Source: Chlorobiota bacterium
GTDB taxonomy: Bacteria > Bacteroidota > Ignavibacteria > OLB7
Reading direction: 5' to 3'
NCBI GenBank assembly: GCA_028287785.1
Contig: JAQBOZ010000037.1
Span: 16,574 to 80,573 of the forward strand
Length of the DNA stretch: 64,000 nucleotides
This document shows positions 47,300 through 57,110 of this stretch, one piece after another. The translations under genes were made by a program, and so were the position numbers. How positions within the stretch are numbered: the stretch's first letter is position 1; each line of letters starts with the position of its first letter. The notes beneath the pieces are model-generated. The model was not told where the DNA came from, did no database searches, and saw nothing but the letters and a program-made list of their open reading frames with translations.

Positions 47300-50026
47300 T
47301 CACAGCAGGTTGATCTCCTTGGCCCGGACCAGCGCCTGGGTGCGGCTCTCCACGCCGAGCTTGCTGTAGAGATTGTTGATATGCGTCTTCACGGTGCTCA
47401 ACGATATATAGAGCGCATCACCAATCGACGCGTTCGATTTTCCGTTCGCGATCAGCTTCAGCACTTCGATCTCGCGATCGCTCAACGGGCTGAGAAGCTC
47501 CATTGCGTTTACCATATGCCGGTTGTTCGCGGCTCCGTTGGCCTGCGGGGATTCCTGCTGCGGGATAAACCGCGCCGCCGCGCCAAGCCGTTCAAGGAGC
47601 GAATCGATATAATCGATGGCATCCTCCTCCTGCTCCTCCAGCATCGCGGCGCGGACGTTCTGAAGGAGCCGCGTGCTGATTGCTCCATCCTGGATGAACG
47701 TTCGCACATATCCCTCCGGCTCCGCCATCGTCAGCGCCCGTCTGATATGCGCGGTCGCCTGCTCGGTATCCCCCTGCTGGTCGAACGCGATGGCGAGGAG
47801 GACCAGCAGACGGATCACCATGTCATTCCACCGCCGCTCCTCGGCTGTTCTGAGGATATCCCCCAGAAGCTCCACGGCGTTATCGCTCCTGTACTGAGCG
47901 ATATACGTTCTGGCGACCGTCAGATGATCCTCGAAGGATTCCGGCGAAATCGGGAGATGGGAGCCGGATTCCTGAAGCCAGTGCGCGGCCTCCTGGAGAT
48001 TTCCCTGGGCAACCCAGATGCGCGCGCGGTGAGCCATCAACGATCCCGGCTCCGGTTCCCCGCCGTTTCCGGAGGGAACCGCCCGTTCCGCCTCGTTGAT
48101 GGCGTCAAGAGCGCCATCCAGATCGCCGCGCGACTGGTGAACGCGGGCCATCAGGAGATATCCGTCCCGCAGAGCCGCCGCATCCCTCCGCTCGGCGGCC
48201 AGATCGAGACCCAGCTCCAGACGGCGCATGGTGCCATCAAGATCATTCCACTCGTATTCGAGCTCCCCAAGGCCGATATACGCGGCGGCGAGCGCCCCAT
48301 CCGATTCGCTGTTCACCTCGCTCTGCTCCAGAAGCCGCAGCGCCTCGCGATAGGTGTGCGCCGAGGTTTTGAGCTGCCCCATCGTGAACTGCAGGCGGGC
48401 GATCTGGGGAAGTGCCCTGGGGACGCTGAAGGTCGAATCCGGTACTGGCACGGCCTCTCCGGCCGGCCGACGGGACGATCCCCCGGCGAACGTCCGCGGC
48501 TTTTCCTCCCCCGGCGCTCTGTTGTTGAAGCGTACGGCCCGCTCATCGTTACTATCGCCATCCGAAGGGCCGCCGGGCAGATCCACTCCATCCAGGAAGC
48601 TCCGCACGGTGGCGAGATGTCCCGCGATATCGGCCAGCCCCGTTTCCGGCTCCCGCTCCACGAATCGGCGGCAGATCTCCAGATACTTTTCGGCGCGTCC
48701 GAACTCACCGCCCAGCACCAGCGCCCAGGCGAACGCCATCGCCAGGCGGGGGCGCGCTATCACCTCGGCATCGGGGAAGATCGAGGTCCAGGAAAGAAGA
48801 GGTTCGGAGTTTCCGGTGGTCAGCAGGCGCTCGGCAAGTCGCTCGGCAAGATCGATTGCCTGGCGAAGATCGCCGCTTTTCAGAAGATGGTCCACCGCCT
48901 CCTTCGGGGCGTCGTGCTCTTCAAACCATCTGCTGGCGCGATAATGCAGCTCCCGCACCTCATCCGGCCAGGTGCGCTGGAGCCGTTCGCAGAGGACTTT
49001 GGCAAACATCGGGTGATAGCGGAACCATTGCCGTTCCTCGTCGAGCGGCAGGATAAAGAGGTTATCGGCATAGAGCCGTTCCAGCATCTCCTCGCCATTG
49101 GTTTCTCCGGTGACGGCATCGCAGAGGGGAGCGCACATGCGTTCCAGGATCGCCGTTCTGAGGAGGAACTCGCGGATATGCCGGGGCTGGCGATCGGCAA
49201 CCTCATCGGCCAGATAGTCGGCGCCGTGACCATCGATCGCCGTCAGGAGCTTGCGCGGCCCCCCCTTCCCTTTCGTCTCCGCGATGGCGAGTGCCGCAAG
49301 CTGAAGCCCAACGGCCCATCCATCGGCATGGGCCACGGCCGCTGCCAGCTCCTCCGGCCCGGCCTTGGAGTTCTCCACCCCTTCCAGCAGTGTCAGCGAT
49401 TCATGCGGGGTAAAGCGGATCTCGGCCGAGCGGATCTCGTTCACCTCGCCGTGCGCCCTGAGCCGCGTGAGCCTGAGGGGTGGATCGATCCGCGCCGCCA
49501 CGAACAGGTGGAACTGCGGCGGCATCCGCTCGATGAAAAAGGTCAGCGTGTCGTGAATGGCCGGATCGGTGATGATGTGATAATCGTCCAGGATCAGGAC
49601 GATCTCCTGCGGGATGGCCGCCAGATCGTTGATCAGCGCCGTCAACACCAGAGCGATCTCCGGTTGCGCCCCGGAATAGAGCGCATCAAGCGCGCCGGAG
49701 CCCAGCTCCCGTTGCAGCCGTTGCAGCGATCCGATGAAATATGCCCAGAAGTTCGTGGTGTTGCTATCCCCCTCATCCAGCGAAACCCAGGCGACATTCT
49801 GCCGACTCCGGTTTGCCCATTCCGAGAGGAGAGTCGTCTTTCCGCATCCGGCCGGAGCCGAGATAATCGTCAGTTTGCACTGAAGCCCGTGATTGAGCTG
49901 CTCGATGAGCCGTGATCGGGAGACGAGCGTGGAGCGCGTTCGCGCCACGTGAAATTTGGTCGTGAGCAGCGGAATGCGCCGCTCACTGTCATTACGGTTG
50001 GTTGCCCAGTCCATCCGTGTGTACAC
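47300..50026 (-). CDS. MalT/LAL-type ATP-dependent LuxR regulator
   Basis: A 908-residue LAL regulator. N-terminal STAND NTPase: KLTIISAPAGCGKTTLLSEW with Walker A at residues ~57-65, then VAWVSLDEGDSN and Walker B EIVLILDDYHII. The middle ~450 residues are TPR-like. The C-terminus is a LuxR HTH (LSDREIEVLKLIANGKSNAS, then LSTVKTHINNLYSKLGVESR). Relatives include MalT (maltose) and AcoK, which bind ATP and an inducer; here the ligand is unknown. A 16-bp direct repeat lies about 90 bp upstream. Good start ATG 50026, or 50014. Confidence 0.88.
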   Translation of the reverse strand: MYTRMDWATNRNDSERRIPLLTTKFHVARTRSTLVSRSRLIEQLNHGLQCKLTIISAPAGCGKTTLLSEWANRSRQNVAWVSLDEGDSNTTNFWAYFIGSLQRLQRELGSGALDALYSGAQPEIALVLTALINDLAAIPQEIVLILDDYHIITDPAIHDTLTFFIERMPPQFHLFVAARIDPPLRLTRLRAHGEVNEIRSAEIRFTPHESLTLLEGVENSKAGPEELAAAVAHADGWAVGLQLAALAIAETKGKGGPRKLLTAIDGHGADYLADEVADRQPRHIREFLLRTAILERMCAPLCDAVTGETNGEEMLERLYADNLFILPLDEERQWFRYHPMFAKVLCERLQRTWPDEVRELHYRASRWFEEHDAPKEAVDHLLKSGDLRQAIDLAERLAERLLTTGNSEPLLSWTSIFPDAEVIARPRLAMAFAWALVLGGEFGRAEKYLEICRRFVEREPETGLADIAGHLATVRSFLDGVDLPGGPSDGDSNDERAVRFNNRAPGEEKPRTFAGGSSRRPAGEAVPVPDSTFSVPRALPQIARLQFTMGQLKTSAHTYREALRLLEQSEVNSESDGALAAAYIGLGELEYEWNDLDGTMRRLELGLDLAAERRDAAALRDGYLLMARVHQSRGDLDGALDAINEAERAVPSGNGGEPEPGSLMAHRARIWVAQGNLQEAAHWLQESGSHLPISPESFEDHLTVARTYIAQYRSDNAVELLGDILRTAEERRWNDMVIRLLVLLAIAFDQQGDTEQATAHIRRALTMAEPEGYVRTFIQDGAISTRLLQNVRAAMLEEQEEDAIDYIDSLLERLGAAARFIPQQESPQANGAANNRHMVNAMELLSPLSDREIEVLKLIANGKSNASIGDALYISLSTVKTHINNLYSKLGVESRTQALVRAKEINLL

Positions 50027-50667
50027 CCAGGTTATGCAGATCCGTCCCGCCGTGCAGAGAAATGCATGTGGAACCGATTGCGTATGATAGAGAAGGTCGT
50101 GACTCTAACTACGATTGATATCGAACAGTGTCAGCAAATGATTGATATCGAACAGTATTTAGTCAACGGAAAGGCGCAGGGAGGAGGAAATGACAGACCC
50201 GGATTTCCCCACGCAGGTGAAGCTGATCCACCGGTCCAGAGCAGAGCGAGGTCCAGACACCATGCTCATCAACCGAAAGGATGACTTTGAATACACAAGT
50301 ATAAAACTCCTTCTTCAGGTCTGCAAATAAAACGTGGGTAAGCCGGCATTATCCGATTGAGATCGCCGATTAGATCAAAAAAATCGAACATCGCGATCGA
50401 TGTTCATCTGAATACTCCCCGCCTGTCCACCCTGATGATTGCAAACGCTTCGGTTCGCGTATATTTGCACCGCGGCCCCCACCGCTCCAGAACCTTATCC
50501 CTCAGCAATATTCTTATCGATCCGTCGCGGATACGAGATATGCATTTCACGATGCGTTATTTCGGCGTCCGCATGTCCGGCGGTGTGGAAAAAATCTCGA
50601 TTCCGGTGCTGTGCGAGAACTGGATCATTGCCGTGGGATCATCTTTTATTTATCCGGAGCACTATTC
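50027..50667. other. Divergent intergenic region with a direct repeat
   Basis: About 640 bp between the LAL regulator and the protease module. It holds ATTGATATCGAACAGT twice (50114-50129 and 50141-50156, 27 bp apart) and an AT-rich stretch. No gene seen; a frame of 115 codons at 50357-50704 has no start context and overlaps the next gene. Confidence 0.55.
50114..50156. promoter_or_regulatory. 16-bp direct repeat upstream of the LAL regulator
   Basis: Two exact copies of ATTGATATCGAACAGT separated by 11 bp, each containing the palindrome GATATC. Lies 88 bp upstream of the LAL start and about 510 bp from the protease operon on the other side. Candidate operator. Confidence 0.5.
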
Positions 50668-51933
50668 ATGCAGGTTCAGTTCGGCCGATATACCGATGCG
50701 TTGAAGACCGACCTTCAGCGGCAGCAGTGGAGCGAGGCGGAGAAGCATTTTGCCGCGGGGGATTATCTCCCCGCCTATCTCGCCTTTTTCGAATACCTCC
50801 GCGATGCCGATGCCGATAACGTGGAGTTCGAAGCCGCCGACGGCCGCGTCGATTTCCGGCTCTATCAGGGCTCCAAACGGCTTGTGGGATATGCCGATGC
50901 CGACAAGGTGGAGTTCGAGGGCGGGGTTGCCACGATGGAGAAGCCAAGCGTGGCGGTGATGCGGAAGCTGCTGGAGATCAACTATGCGCTCTCGTACAGC
51001 CGGTTCGCGTTGAACGGGGATCGCATCTGCATCAGGTTCGATGCCCCGGTGGCCGGCGGCCAGCCGAGAAAACTCTACTACGCACTGCGGGAGGCGGCCA
51101 TCAATGCCGATTATTACGATGACCCGCTCGTCCACGAGTTCTCGGCGCTGAAGCCGGTGGATGAAAGCAAGGTGCGCCAGCTTGACCCGGCGGAGCTTGC
51201 CGCAAAGATGGAGTTCCTCCCCCGCTGGATTGCCGAGACGCTTCAGGAGGCTGCCACGCTCCATCCCGACAAGCAGGCCGGCGCCATTTCCTGGATGTAT
51301 CTCTGCCTGGTCTACCGGATCGATTATCTGATTGCGCCGCAGGGTGAGCTGATGAACGATCTTCGGAAGCAGATCGAGCTCTACCACGCGCAGGATGGGA
51401 AGAGTTTTCCGGAGAAGAATTACCAGATAAAGCTGGCGTTCGAGCGGATCGCGGGAATCGGGGAAGGGATGGCCCGCGATCTCTACGCCGTTACCTCCAC
51501 GTTCGCCACCACGCAGAATACCGGGGTGGAGGGATTCGGCACCACGCTGGCCGATGTCTTCAACGGCTATAATGTCTGGAAGAACCCGGAGCAGCCGGCC
51601 GCCGGGCTTGCCTGCCTGGAGTACGCGGCGGCGCAGGCGTTCCATGGCTGCAATCTTCCAAAACCCGTCGCCGATCTTCTTCACCTGTTCATGCAGATCC
51701 TTCATCCCGATTATTTCGCGGCGCTCGGGTTCGCTGAACGTTATCGCACGGAATCGGGGGAGCTGGACCAGGAGGCAATCACGATGCGCGTCGATGCCAT
51801 TGTGCTGGTGGGGCATGAAGCGCTGCCGGCGCTGACCTTCCGGAGCGGCATGCTCCGATTTGGTTCGATGCTCGATTTCGCGCAGTCGTTCATGACCGAG
51901 GCGCAGGCCATGGTCGCCGAACTTGTCAAATAA
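50668..51933 (+). CDS. Protease-module partner protein with YbjN/chaperone-like domain
   Basis: A 421-residue soluble protein, no signal peptide. ATG 50668 has GGAG 9 nt upstream. Residues ~90-165 (MRKLLEINYALSYSRFALNG, INADYYDDPLVHEFSAL) resemble YbjN/type III secretion chaperone-like folds and are visibly related to the C-terminal part of the protease encoded next. The rest is helical and unmatched. Gap to the protease gene is 24 bp, so they form an operon. A role as chaperone, substrate or regulator of the protease is inferred from that shared domain only. Confidence 0.7.
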   Translation: MQVQFGRYTDALKTDLQRQQWSEAEKHFAAGDYLPAYLAFFEYLRDADADNVEFEAADGRVDFRLYQGSKRLVGYADADKVEFEGGVATMEKPSVAVMRKLLEINYALSYSRFALNGDRICIRFDAPVAGGQPRKLYYALREAAINADYYDDPLVHEFSALKPVDESKVRQLDPAELAAKMEFLPRWIAETLQEAATLHPDKQAGAISWMYLCLVYRIDYLIAPQGELMNDLRKQIELYHAQDGKSFPEKNYQIKLAFERIAGIGEGMARDLYAVTSTFATTQNTGVEGFGTTLADVFNGYNVWKNPEQPAAGLACLEYAAAQAFHGCNLPKPVADLLHLFMQILHPDYFAALGFAERYRTESGELDQEAITMRVDAIVLVGHEALPALTFRSGMLRFGSMLDFAQSFMTEAQAMVAELVK

Positions 51934-51957
51934 TCAACCTCTACCATACCGGATATC

Positions 51958-53052
51958 ATGAGCACTCAGGAACTGATCAACACATTTCAGCCGGTCATCA
52001 TCCAGATCGCCACACGCAAGGGAACCGGCTCAGGATTCTATCTGAAGGAATACGATCTGATCGTCACCAACTATCATGTGGTGGAGGGCAACGCCGAGGT
52101 GATGATCGGCGGCAGGCTGTTTCCGCAGGCGCTTTCCTCCGTCTGCTTTACCAACAAGACGTGCGATCTCGCCTTTATCCTTCCCCCGAAGGATGTCGAA
52201 ATGCCGTCCGTTTCGCTCGCCCCGCCCGATTCCCTTCACGACGGCGATCCGGTGGTCGCCATCGGGCATCCGTACGGGCTCAGCTATACCGCAACCTCCG
52301 GCATCGTCTCGAAGGCATCCCGGCTGCGCGATGGGCTCCAGTACATCCAGATCGACGCCGCCATCAACCCCGGCAACAGCGGCGGCCCGCTTGTCGATGC
52401 CGAGGGTCGGATCGTCGGGATCAACTCGTTTATCATCCAGGGGGGAGATAATCTCGGGTTTGCGCTCCCGGTTCCCTATCTGCTGACCGATCTGAACGAA
52501 TACCGCGAGTATCACGGCCAGGCCGCCACCCGCTGCGCGTCGTGCGGATCGATTGTGACGGCGGAGACGATCGACGGGAAATACTGTCCCGAATGCGGCG
52601 CGGCGGTCGAGCTGTCGCTGATTTCCGAGCAGACGCAGGAGGCGGGAACCATCGCGGCGATTATCGAGCGGATTCTTGAAAAGCTCGGTAAAAACCCGCG
52701 GCTCGCGGCTCGCGGCCCCAACACCTGGGAAATTCAGGAGGGGAGCGCGACGATAACGGTGGCCTACAATCAGAATAATTTCGTTGTCGGCGATGCGCTG
52801 CTCTGTCGGCTTCCGAAAACCGGCGTGGCGACGATCTATCAATATCTGCTGAGCGAAAATTATAATCCCGAGGGGCTGGTGTTCAGCATCAACAATCAGG
52901 ATATTGTCCTCTCGGCAATTACCTACGATGAATATTTCAACGAGGAAATCGGATACGATATGATCCGCCGCATCGCGCAGAAAGCTGATTATTACGATAC
53001 CGTGCTGATGGAGGAATACGGCGCGCTGCCGAGGCTGAGCGAGGTGGGATAA
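51958..53052 (+). CDS. Trypsin-like (HtrA/S1C) protease, zinc ribbon, YbjN-like tail; no PDZ
   Basis: A 364-residue protein without a signal peptide. Protease domain (1-~180): His40 in TNYHVVEGN, Asp70 in TCDLAFIL, Ser141 in INPGNSGGPLVDAEG. Then a zinc ribbon with C193, C196, C210 and C213 (CASCG ... YCPECG), and a C-terminal domain (~233-360) ending QKADYYDTVLMEEYGAL, which matches the partner's ADYYDDPLVHEFSAL. DegP-type enzymes have PDZ domains; here the zinc ribbon plus this domain take their place, so it may act in the cytoplasm. Stop is followed by a strong hairpin. Confidence 0.85.
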   Translation: MSTQELINTFQPVIIQIATRKGTGSGFYLKEYDLIVTNYHVVEGNAEVMIGGRLFPQALSSVCFTNKTCDLAFILPPKDVEMPSVSLAPPDSLHDGDPVVAIGHPYGLSYTATSGIVSKASRLRDGLQYIQIDAAINPGNSGGPLVDAEGRIVGINSFIIQGGDNLGFALPVPYLLTDLNEYREYHGQAATRCASCGSIVTAETIDGKYCPECGAAVELSLISEQTQEAGTIAAIIERILEKLGKNPRLAARGPNTWEIQEGSATITVAYNQNNFVVGDALLCRLPKTGVATIYQYLLSENYNPEGLVFSINNQDIVLSAITYDEYFNEEIGYDMIRRIAQKADYYDTVLMEEYGALPRLSEVG

Positions 53053-53117
53053 ATATTCGGCATCGGCCCGGATGCCGGTATGTCCGCGGAGATCGGGAAA
53101 CAACGGATTCCGCTGCA

Positions 53118-53153
53118 AGCGTTGCCCCGCCGGCATTCCGGCGGAGCAACGCT
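53118..53153. terminator. Bidirectional hairpin terminator
   Basis: Near-perfect 36-nt hairpin: outer AGCGTTGC/GCAACGCT (53118-53125 with 53146-53153), one mismatch, inner CCGCCGG/CCGGCGG (53127-53133 with 53138-53144), loop CATT. It lies between convergent genes ending at 53052 and 53178. Confidence 0.6.
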
Positions 53154-53177
53154 GCGCTGGGGGCATTCCCATAACGC

Positions 53178-54257
53178 CTATTTCTTGACAACAATCTTCA
53201 TCGAGTGCGTGTTGCCATTGTTGTCGACCGCATTTACCACGTAAACGCCCGACGCAAGGGTGGAAATCGGTATATCCAGACGGCGGGTGTGATTTCCGGA
53301 GATCGAACGAACGATGCTTCCGTCGGTGGCGACGATCATGACCGTTCGAATATCATCCTCCCGCATGCCCGTAACGCTGCAGATATTCGACACGTAATCG
53401 GTCCTGATATCGATGGATGTGGCCGAGGCGGGATCGATGGTCCCCTGTCCCGGCTCAGCCAGTTTCGAACCGCCGCTGCTGCCGCCACTACCACCGCCGG
53501 GCTGGCAGTTGCATGTGCCCAGATCGCAGCAGTTGCAATCGCGAATCCACTGGAGCGTGGTGGTGCCGAACCGCTTGACGATGAAACACAACTGACAGTT
53601 TGTGGTGGACCCGTTCGCGAATATCGGCTTGATGATGATCTTCAGTTGCAGATTGGGGCAATCGGCGCCGGAGGAGAGAAGCCCGCACAATTGCAGGCAT
53701 TGAACCGATTTCGCGCCCACGGCGATGGGTGCGCTGACCGTAAAGGACTGGGGGCTTGCGTATGTCGAGGTGCCGGGAATGCGCGCGATTGGTGCATGGG
53801 GAAGAGTTCCTGAGCAATTGGTCAGGAAATTCAAATCCGGATCGGCTCCGGGGGGAACGGTGGCACAGTGGGCAAGCTGGTCCAATCCCTCGATCGTGAC
53901 CTTGTAGCCGCTGATCGCGCAGGGATACGGCGGATGCCCGATTCCGTAGGTGTTCCAGATCATGAAGCTGAACCTCAGGCACAAGGGCCCCTCCGGAACC
54001 GATGTGCCGGGAGGATCTTCTCCGCCGAAATTATCATCTGCGGCAATGCTGTCCATAAAGACATCGCCGGAGCCGTCGCCAACGGAATATGTGACGTTAT
54101 CAAGACGACCGAAGATTTTCGGGCATCGGCAGGTTCCCGACTCGGGCGGCGGTTCCTGTGCCGCCGCCGATATCCGGCAGAAACACAATATGAGCAATGC
54201 GAGCATGCCGCACCGCACAGCGCTGTTAAATGCGCGTGAAAGAATGTTGTTACGCAT
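53178..54257 (-). CDS. Cys-rich secreted protein with T9SS C-terminal domain
   Basis: A 359-residue protein from ATG 54257; a hydrophobic signal segment (CGMLALLILCFCRISAAAQ) follows a short basic start. The mature part has about 14 Cys, several in pairs (CRCP, CNCCD, CNC), then a Gly-Ser linker (PGGGSGGSSGGS) and a ~80-residue sorting domain ending GVYVVNAVDNNGNTHSMKIV. No enzyme family recognised. A disulphide-stabilised surface protein is likely. It lies convergent with the protease operon. Confidence 0.75.
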   Translation of the reverse strand: MRNNILSRAFNSAVRCGMLALLILCFCRISAAAQEPPPESGTCRCPKIFGRLDNVTYSVGDGSGDVFMDSIAADDNFGGEDPPGTSVPEGPLCLRFSFMIWNTYGIGHPPYPCAISGYKVTIEGLDQLAHCATVPPGADPDLNFLTNCSGTLPHAPIARIPGTSTYASPQSFTVSAPIAVGAKSVQCLQLCGLLSSGADCPNLQLKIIIKPIFANGSTTNCQLCFIVKRFGTTTLQWIRDCNCCDLGTCNCQPGGGSGGSSGGSKLAEPGQGTIDPASATSIDIRTDYVSNICSVTGMREDDIRTVMIVATDGSIVRSISGNHTRRLDIPISTLASGVYVVNAVDNNGNTHSMKIVVKK

Positions 54258-55119
54258 GATCGGCCTCCATGATAATGTGTAGAGTGATAGACAGGGAGCA
54301 GTATATCCCCAACGCCGGATGACAATACTGGTAGAGTTTCCAAGAGAATGACAATAATTGATTTGAGACACCGGGAACTTCCCTGTCACCATACGTGGCT
54401 ATCGTTCAGGATGACACGACAGGAGTATCCGGCTGCAACGCCAACAAGTGCGTCAAGTCGATTATTATCAATACAATGAGTCGCCGACCATTAACGAAGG
54501 TTTTTCCAGGGCATAGTGCTGAACGCTCTTATTCGAGTGCAAGAGCGTTTGGATCGTGAATATTTCGTGAGCTGTCCGGCGTATATCGATGGCTTCGAAT
54601 CAAAGGCAGAACGAAGGAATAATTCCACGCTCATTCTCCGGGGGCGATATCCCTGCTCTCTTGATATGATGAAAGGGAATGGTGACCGGAGATCACAAGC
54701 CGGCTCCTGCATGATGGCAGTGGCCGGTTCGGCTGCGGCGTTCTCTTTGTCGACAGTGGCAATATACAGGCGGTTCCTGGGGCGCCTACTACCTATTTAT
54801 TGCCTAGAGGGTGCTGTGGACGTTGGTGGATGATATCATGAAATGACGGGGAGAGACGGCGAAGGCGGCATCCGGCGATGCGGCATGCGCTCGGTGGCGA
54901 ATGCCGGATTGCCCATGATCTTCCGGGGGATGCCGCTGATTGAACGGCATCATTCAGATTCAGTCGCGAAATCCCGGATGACATACATGCCGGAGTGCAA
55001 TGCGAGATAAGGCTGGCGATAAAAAATAATTGCATGCAAGCGATGCCGCCGTTATCCGGCAGGGTAATGCCGATGGATAACGGCGGCTCCCATCGATCGA
55101 TACGGGAATACCGTCTAAA
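54258..55119. other. Intergenic region
   Basis: About 860 bp with no supported gene (small frames at 54516-54833 and 54793-55035 lack start signals and families). It ends with a terminator hairpin (55045-55087) for the minus-strand genes to the right and holds the promoter of the T9SS gene. Confidence 0.5.
55045..55087 (-). terminator. Terminator hairpin downstream of the 55120 gene
   Basis: Perfect 13-bp stem GCCGCCGTTATCC/GGATAACGGCGGC (55045-55057 with 55075-55087), 17-nt loop. On the minus strand an AT-rich run ending in TTATTTTTT follows about 18 nt later. Confidence 0.6.
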
Positions 55120-55458
55120 TTATTCCTGAACGATTTTGTTCTCGAATTCCGGTGGAGGAAGATGAATCAGGCGGGATGTCTTCAAATCCGGCTGGTCGAT
55201 GATTTCGCCGGTCGTCTCCAGCCGATAATCTCCCGGTGCCGCCGGTTCTATGGAATCGAGGTCGGGCGCCAGAAAATATTCCTCGCCGGAGGGGATCAGG
55301 CGAATTGAAATTCCGCGATCATTTGTGACCTGCTCGATTCTCCCGAACATCTGTTTCCGCTCGATAAATGTCTCATCGTGATCGACCACCGTCAGGTCGA
55401 TAAAAATCGATTTGCCGACGAGCGCCACCGCGCGGTCGAAATTGAATTGCGGATTCAT
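55120..55458 (-). CDS. Conserved hypothetical protein
   Basis: A 112-residue protein, no signal peptide: ALVGKSIFIDLTVVDHDETF, GRIEQVTNDRGISIRL and FLAPDLDSIEPAAPGDYRL, ending with PDLKTSRLIHLP. I recognise this as a widely distributed hypothetical family with the pattern GKxxxIxLTxxDHD, but no function is known to me. The minus-strand mutase gene lies 77 bp upstream, so they may be co-transcribed. Confidence 0.65.
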   Translation of the reverse strand: MNPQFNFDRAVALVGKSIFIDLTVVDHDETFIERKQMFGRIEQVTNDRGISIRLIPSGEEYFLAPDLDSIEPAAPGDYRLETTGEIIDQPDLKTSRLIHLPPPEFENKIVQE

Positions 55459-55535
55459 CGTGCCAGCCTCCCAAATGAATTATCACCATCACGGCTTGAT
55501 AGACACGCAATAATCCCGCCAGAATTCCCCGCCTG

Positions 55536-57110
55536 TTAATTCTCCTCGTATTCTCCCCAGATGCTCCGCAGCGTATCGGAAATCTCCCCGATCGTCACAT
55601 ATGCCTCCACCGCCGCGATCAGTTTCGGCATCAGGTTGTCATCGCCCGCGGCGGCAACCCGGATATCCTCCAGCGCAAGGCGCACCTTTTCCGCATCGCG
55701 CGTCCGCTTTACCTCCTCCAGCCGGGCCATCTGCTTGACGCGGAGGGTGTCATCCACCTTCAGGACATCGGTAAAGGGGGGTTCCTCCATCTGAAATTTG
55801 TTGACCCCCACCACCACATCCTCCCCTTTTTCCACGCGGAGCTGCGCCTTGTAGGCCGCCTCGGCGATCTCATTCTGGATAAAGCCGGCCTCGATCGCCT
55901 TTACCGATCCCCCCATCGCGTCGATCCGTTCGATATACTCGCCGGCCAGCCGCTCGATCTCGTCGGTGAGATGTTCCACCAGATAGCTTCCGGCAAGCGG
56001 ATCGACCGAGTCGGCGATGCCGGTTTCGTAGCCCAGGACCTGCTGCGTGCGGAGCGCAAGCCGGGCCGCGTTCTCCGTGGGAAGGCCCAGCGCCTCATCG
56101 AATCCATTGGTATGGAGGCTCTGCGTGCCTCCCAGAACCGCCGCCGCCGCCTGCATCGCAACGCGGACGATATTGCTCTCCACCTGTTGCGCCGTCAGCG
56201 TCGATCCCGCCGTCTGCGAGTGGAACCGGAGCATCATGCTGCGTGGGTCCTTTGCGCCGAATCTGTCGCGCATGATTTGCGCCCACATCCGTCTGGCCGC
56301 CCGGAGTTTGGCGACCTCCTCGAAGAAATTGTTATGGATGTTGAAGAAGAAGCTGAGGCGCGATGCGAACGTATCGACATCGAGCCCGGCGGCGATCGCG
56401 GATTTTGTGTAGGCGATGGCGTTGGAGAGGGTAAACGCCACCTCCTGCACCGCCGTAGATCCCGCCTCGCGGATATGGTAGCCGGAGATCGATATCGTGT
56501 TCCAGCTCGGCAGCTCCCGCGCGCACCAGGCGAACATGTCGGTGATCAGCCGCATCGACGGCCCCGGAGGATAGATGTAGGTTCCGCGCGCCGCGTATTC
56601 CTTCAGAATATCGTTCTGCACGGTTCCGCTCAGCTTCGCCAGGTCCGCCCCCTGCTTCTTCGCCATCGCCACGTAGAGCGCCAGCAGCGTGGCCGCCGTG
56701 GCATTGATCGTCATCGACGTGGAAACCTTCTCCAGCTCGATCCCATCGAAGAGCGTCTCGATATCCGCCAGCGAATCGATCGCCACCCCCACCTTCCCCA
56801 CTTCCCCCTCGGCAATGGGATGATCGGAATCATAGCCGATCTGCGTCGGGAGATCGAAGGCAACCGAAAGGCCGGTAACTCCCTGCGAAAGGAGGTAGCG
56901 GTACCGCGCGTTCGACTCCTCGGCCGTGCCGAATCCGGCGTACATCCGCATGGTCCAGAGTCGCGACCGGTACATCGTGGGGTAGACGCCGCGGGTGAAG
57001 GGATACTCCCCCGGTTTCTCCTGCGGGCCGCAGCCCTCGGCCGGCATCAGGTATGGAGGGATTTCGATTTCGGAGTCGGTCTTGAAGGGTTGTTTCCGTT
57101 CGTTTGCCAT
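55536..57110 (-). CDS. Methylmalonyl-CoA mutase, catalytic (large) subunit
   Basis: A 524-residue TIM-barrel subunit of the acyl-CoA mutase family with the N-terminal catalytic part only; the B12-binding domain must be encoded elsewhere. Substrate determinants point to methylmalonyl-CoA: the Tyr of TMRMYAGFG (Phe in isobutyryl-CoA mutase) and the Arg of PSMRLITDM (Gln in isobutyryl-CoA mutase) are retained, as is SGYHIREAG with the catalytic His. Interconverts methylmalonyl-CoA and succinyl-CoA in propionate metabolism. Neither the small subunit nor the MeaB-type chaperone is in the window. Confidence 0.9.
   Translation of the reverse strand: MANERKQPFKTDSEIEIPPYLMPAEGCGPQEKPGEYPFTRGVYPTMYRSRLWTMRMYAGFGTAEESNARYRYLLSQGVTGLSVAFDLPTQIGYDSDHPIAEGEVGKVGVAIDSLADIETLFDGIELEKVSTSMTINATAATLLALYVAMAKKQGADLAKLSGTVQNDILKEYAARGTYIYPPGPSMRLITDMFAWCARELPSWNTISISGYHIREAGSTAVQEVAFTLSNAIAYTKSAIAAGLDVDTFASRLSFFFNIHNNFFEEVAKLRAARRMWAQIMRDRFGAKDPRSMMLRFHSQTAGSTLTAQQVESNIVRVAMQAAAAVLGGTQSLHTNGFDEALGLPTENAARLALRTQQVLGYETGIADSVDPLAGSYLVEHLTDEIERLAGEYIERIDAMGGSVKAIEAGFIQNEIAEAAYKAQLRVEKGEDVVVGVNKFQMEEPPFTDVLKVDDTLRVKQMARLEEVKRTRDAEKVRLALEDIRVAAAGDDNLMPKLIAAVEAYVTIGEISDTLRSIWGEYEEN

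Noticed and set aside
47231..49915. 894-codon plus-strand frame opposite the LAL regulator
   Set aside because: It is the antisense shadow of a clear MalT-type gene; its translation shows no domain and is Arg/Pro/His-rich, as expected of high-GC antisense frames.
54516..54833. 105-codon plus-strand frame in the 54-55 kb gap
   Set aside because: No start context or homology; probably chance.
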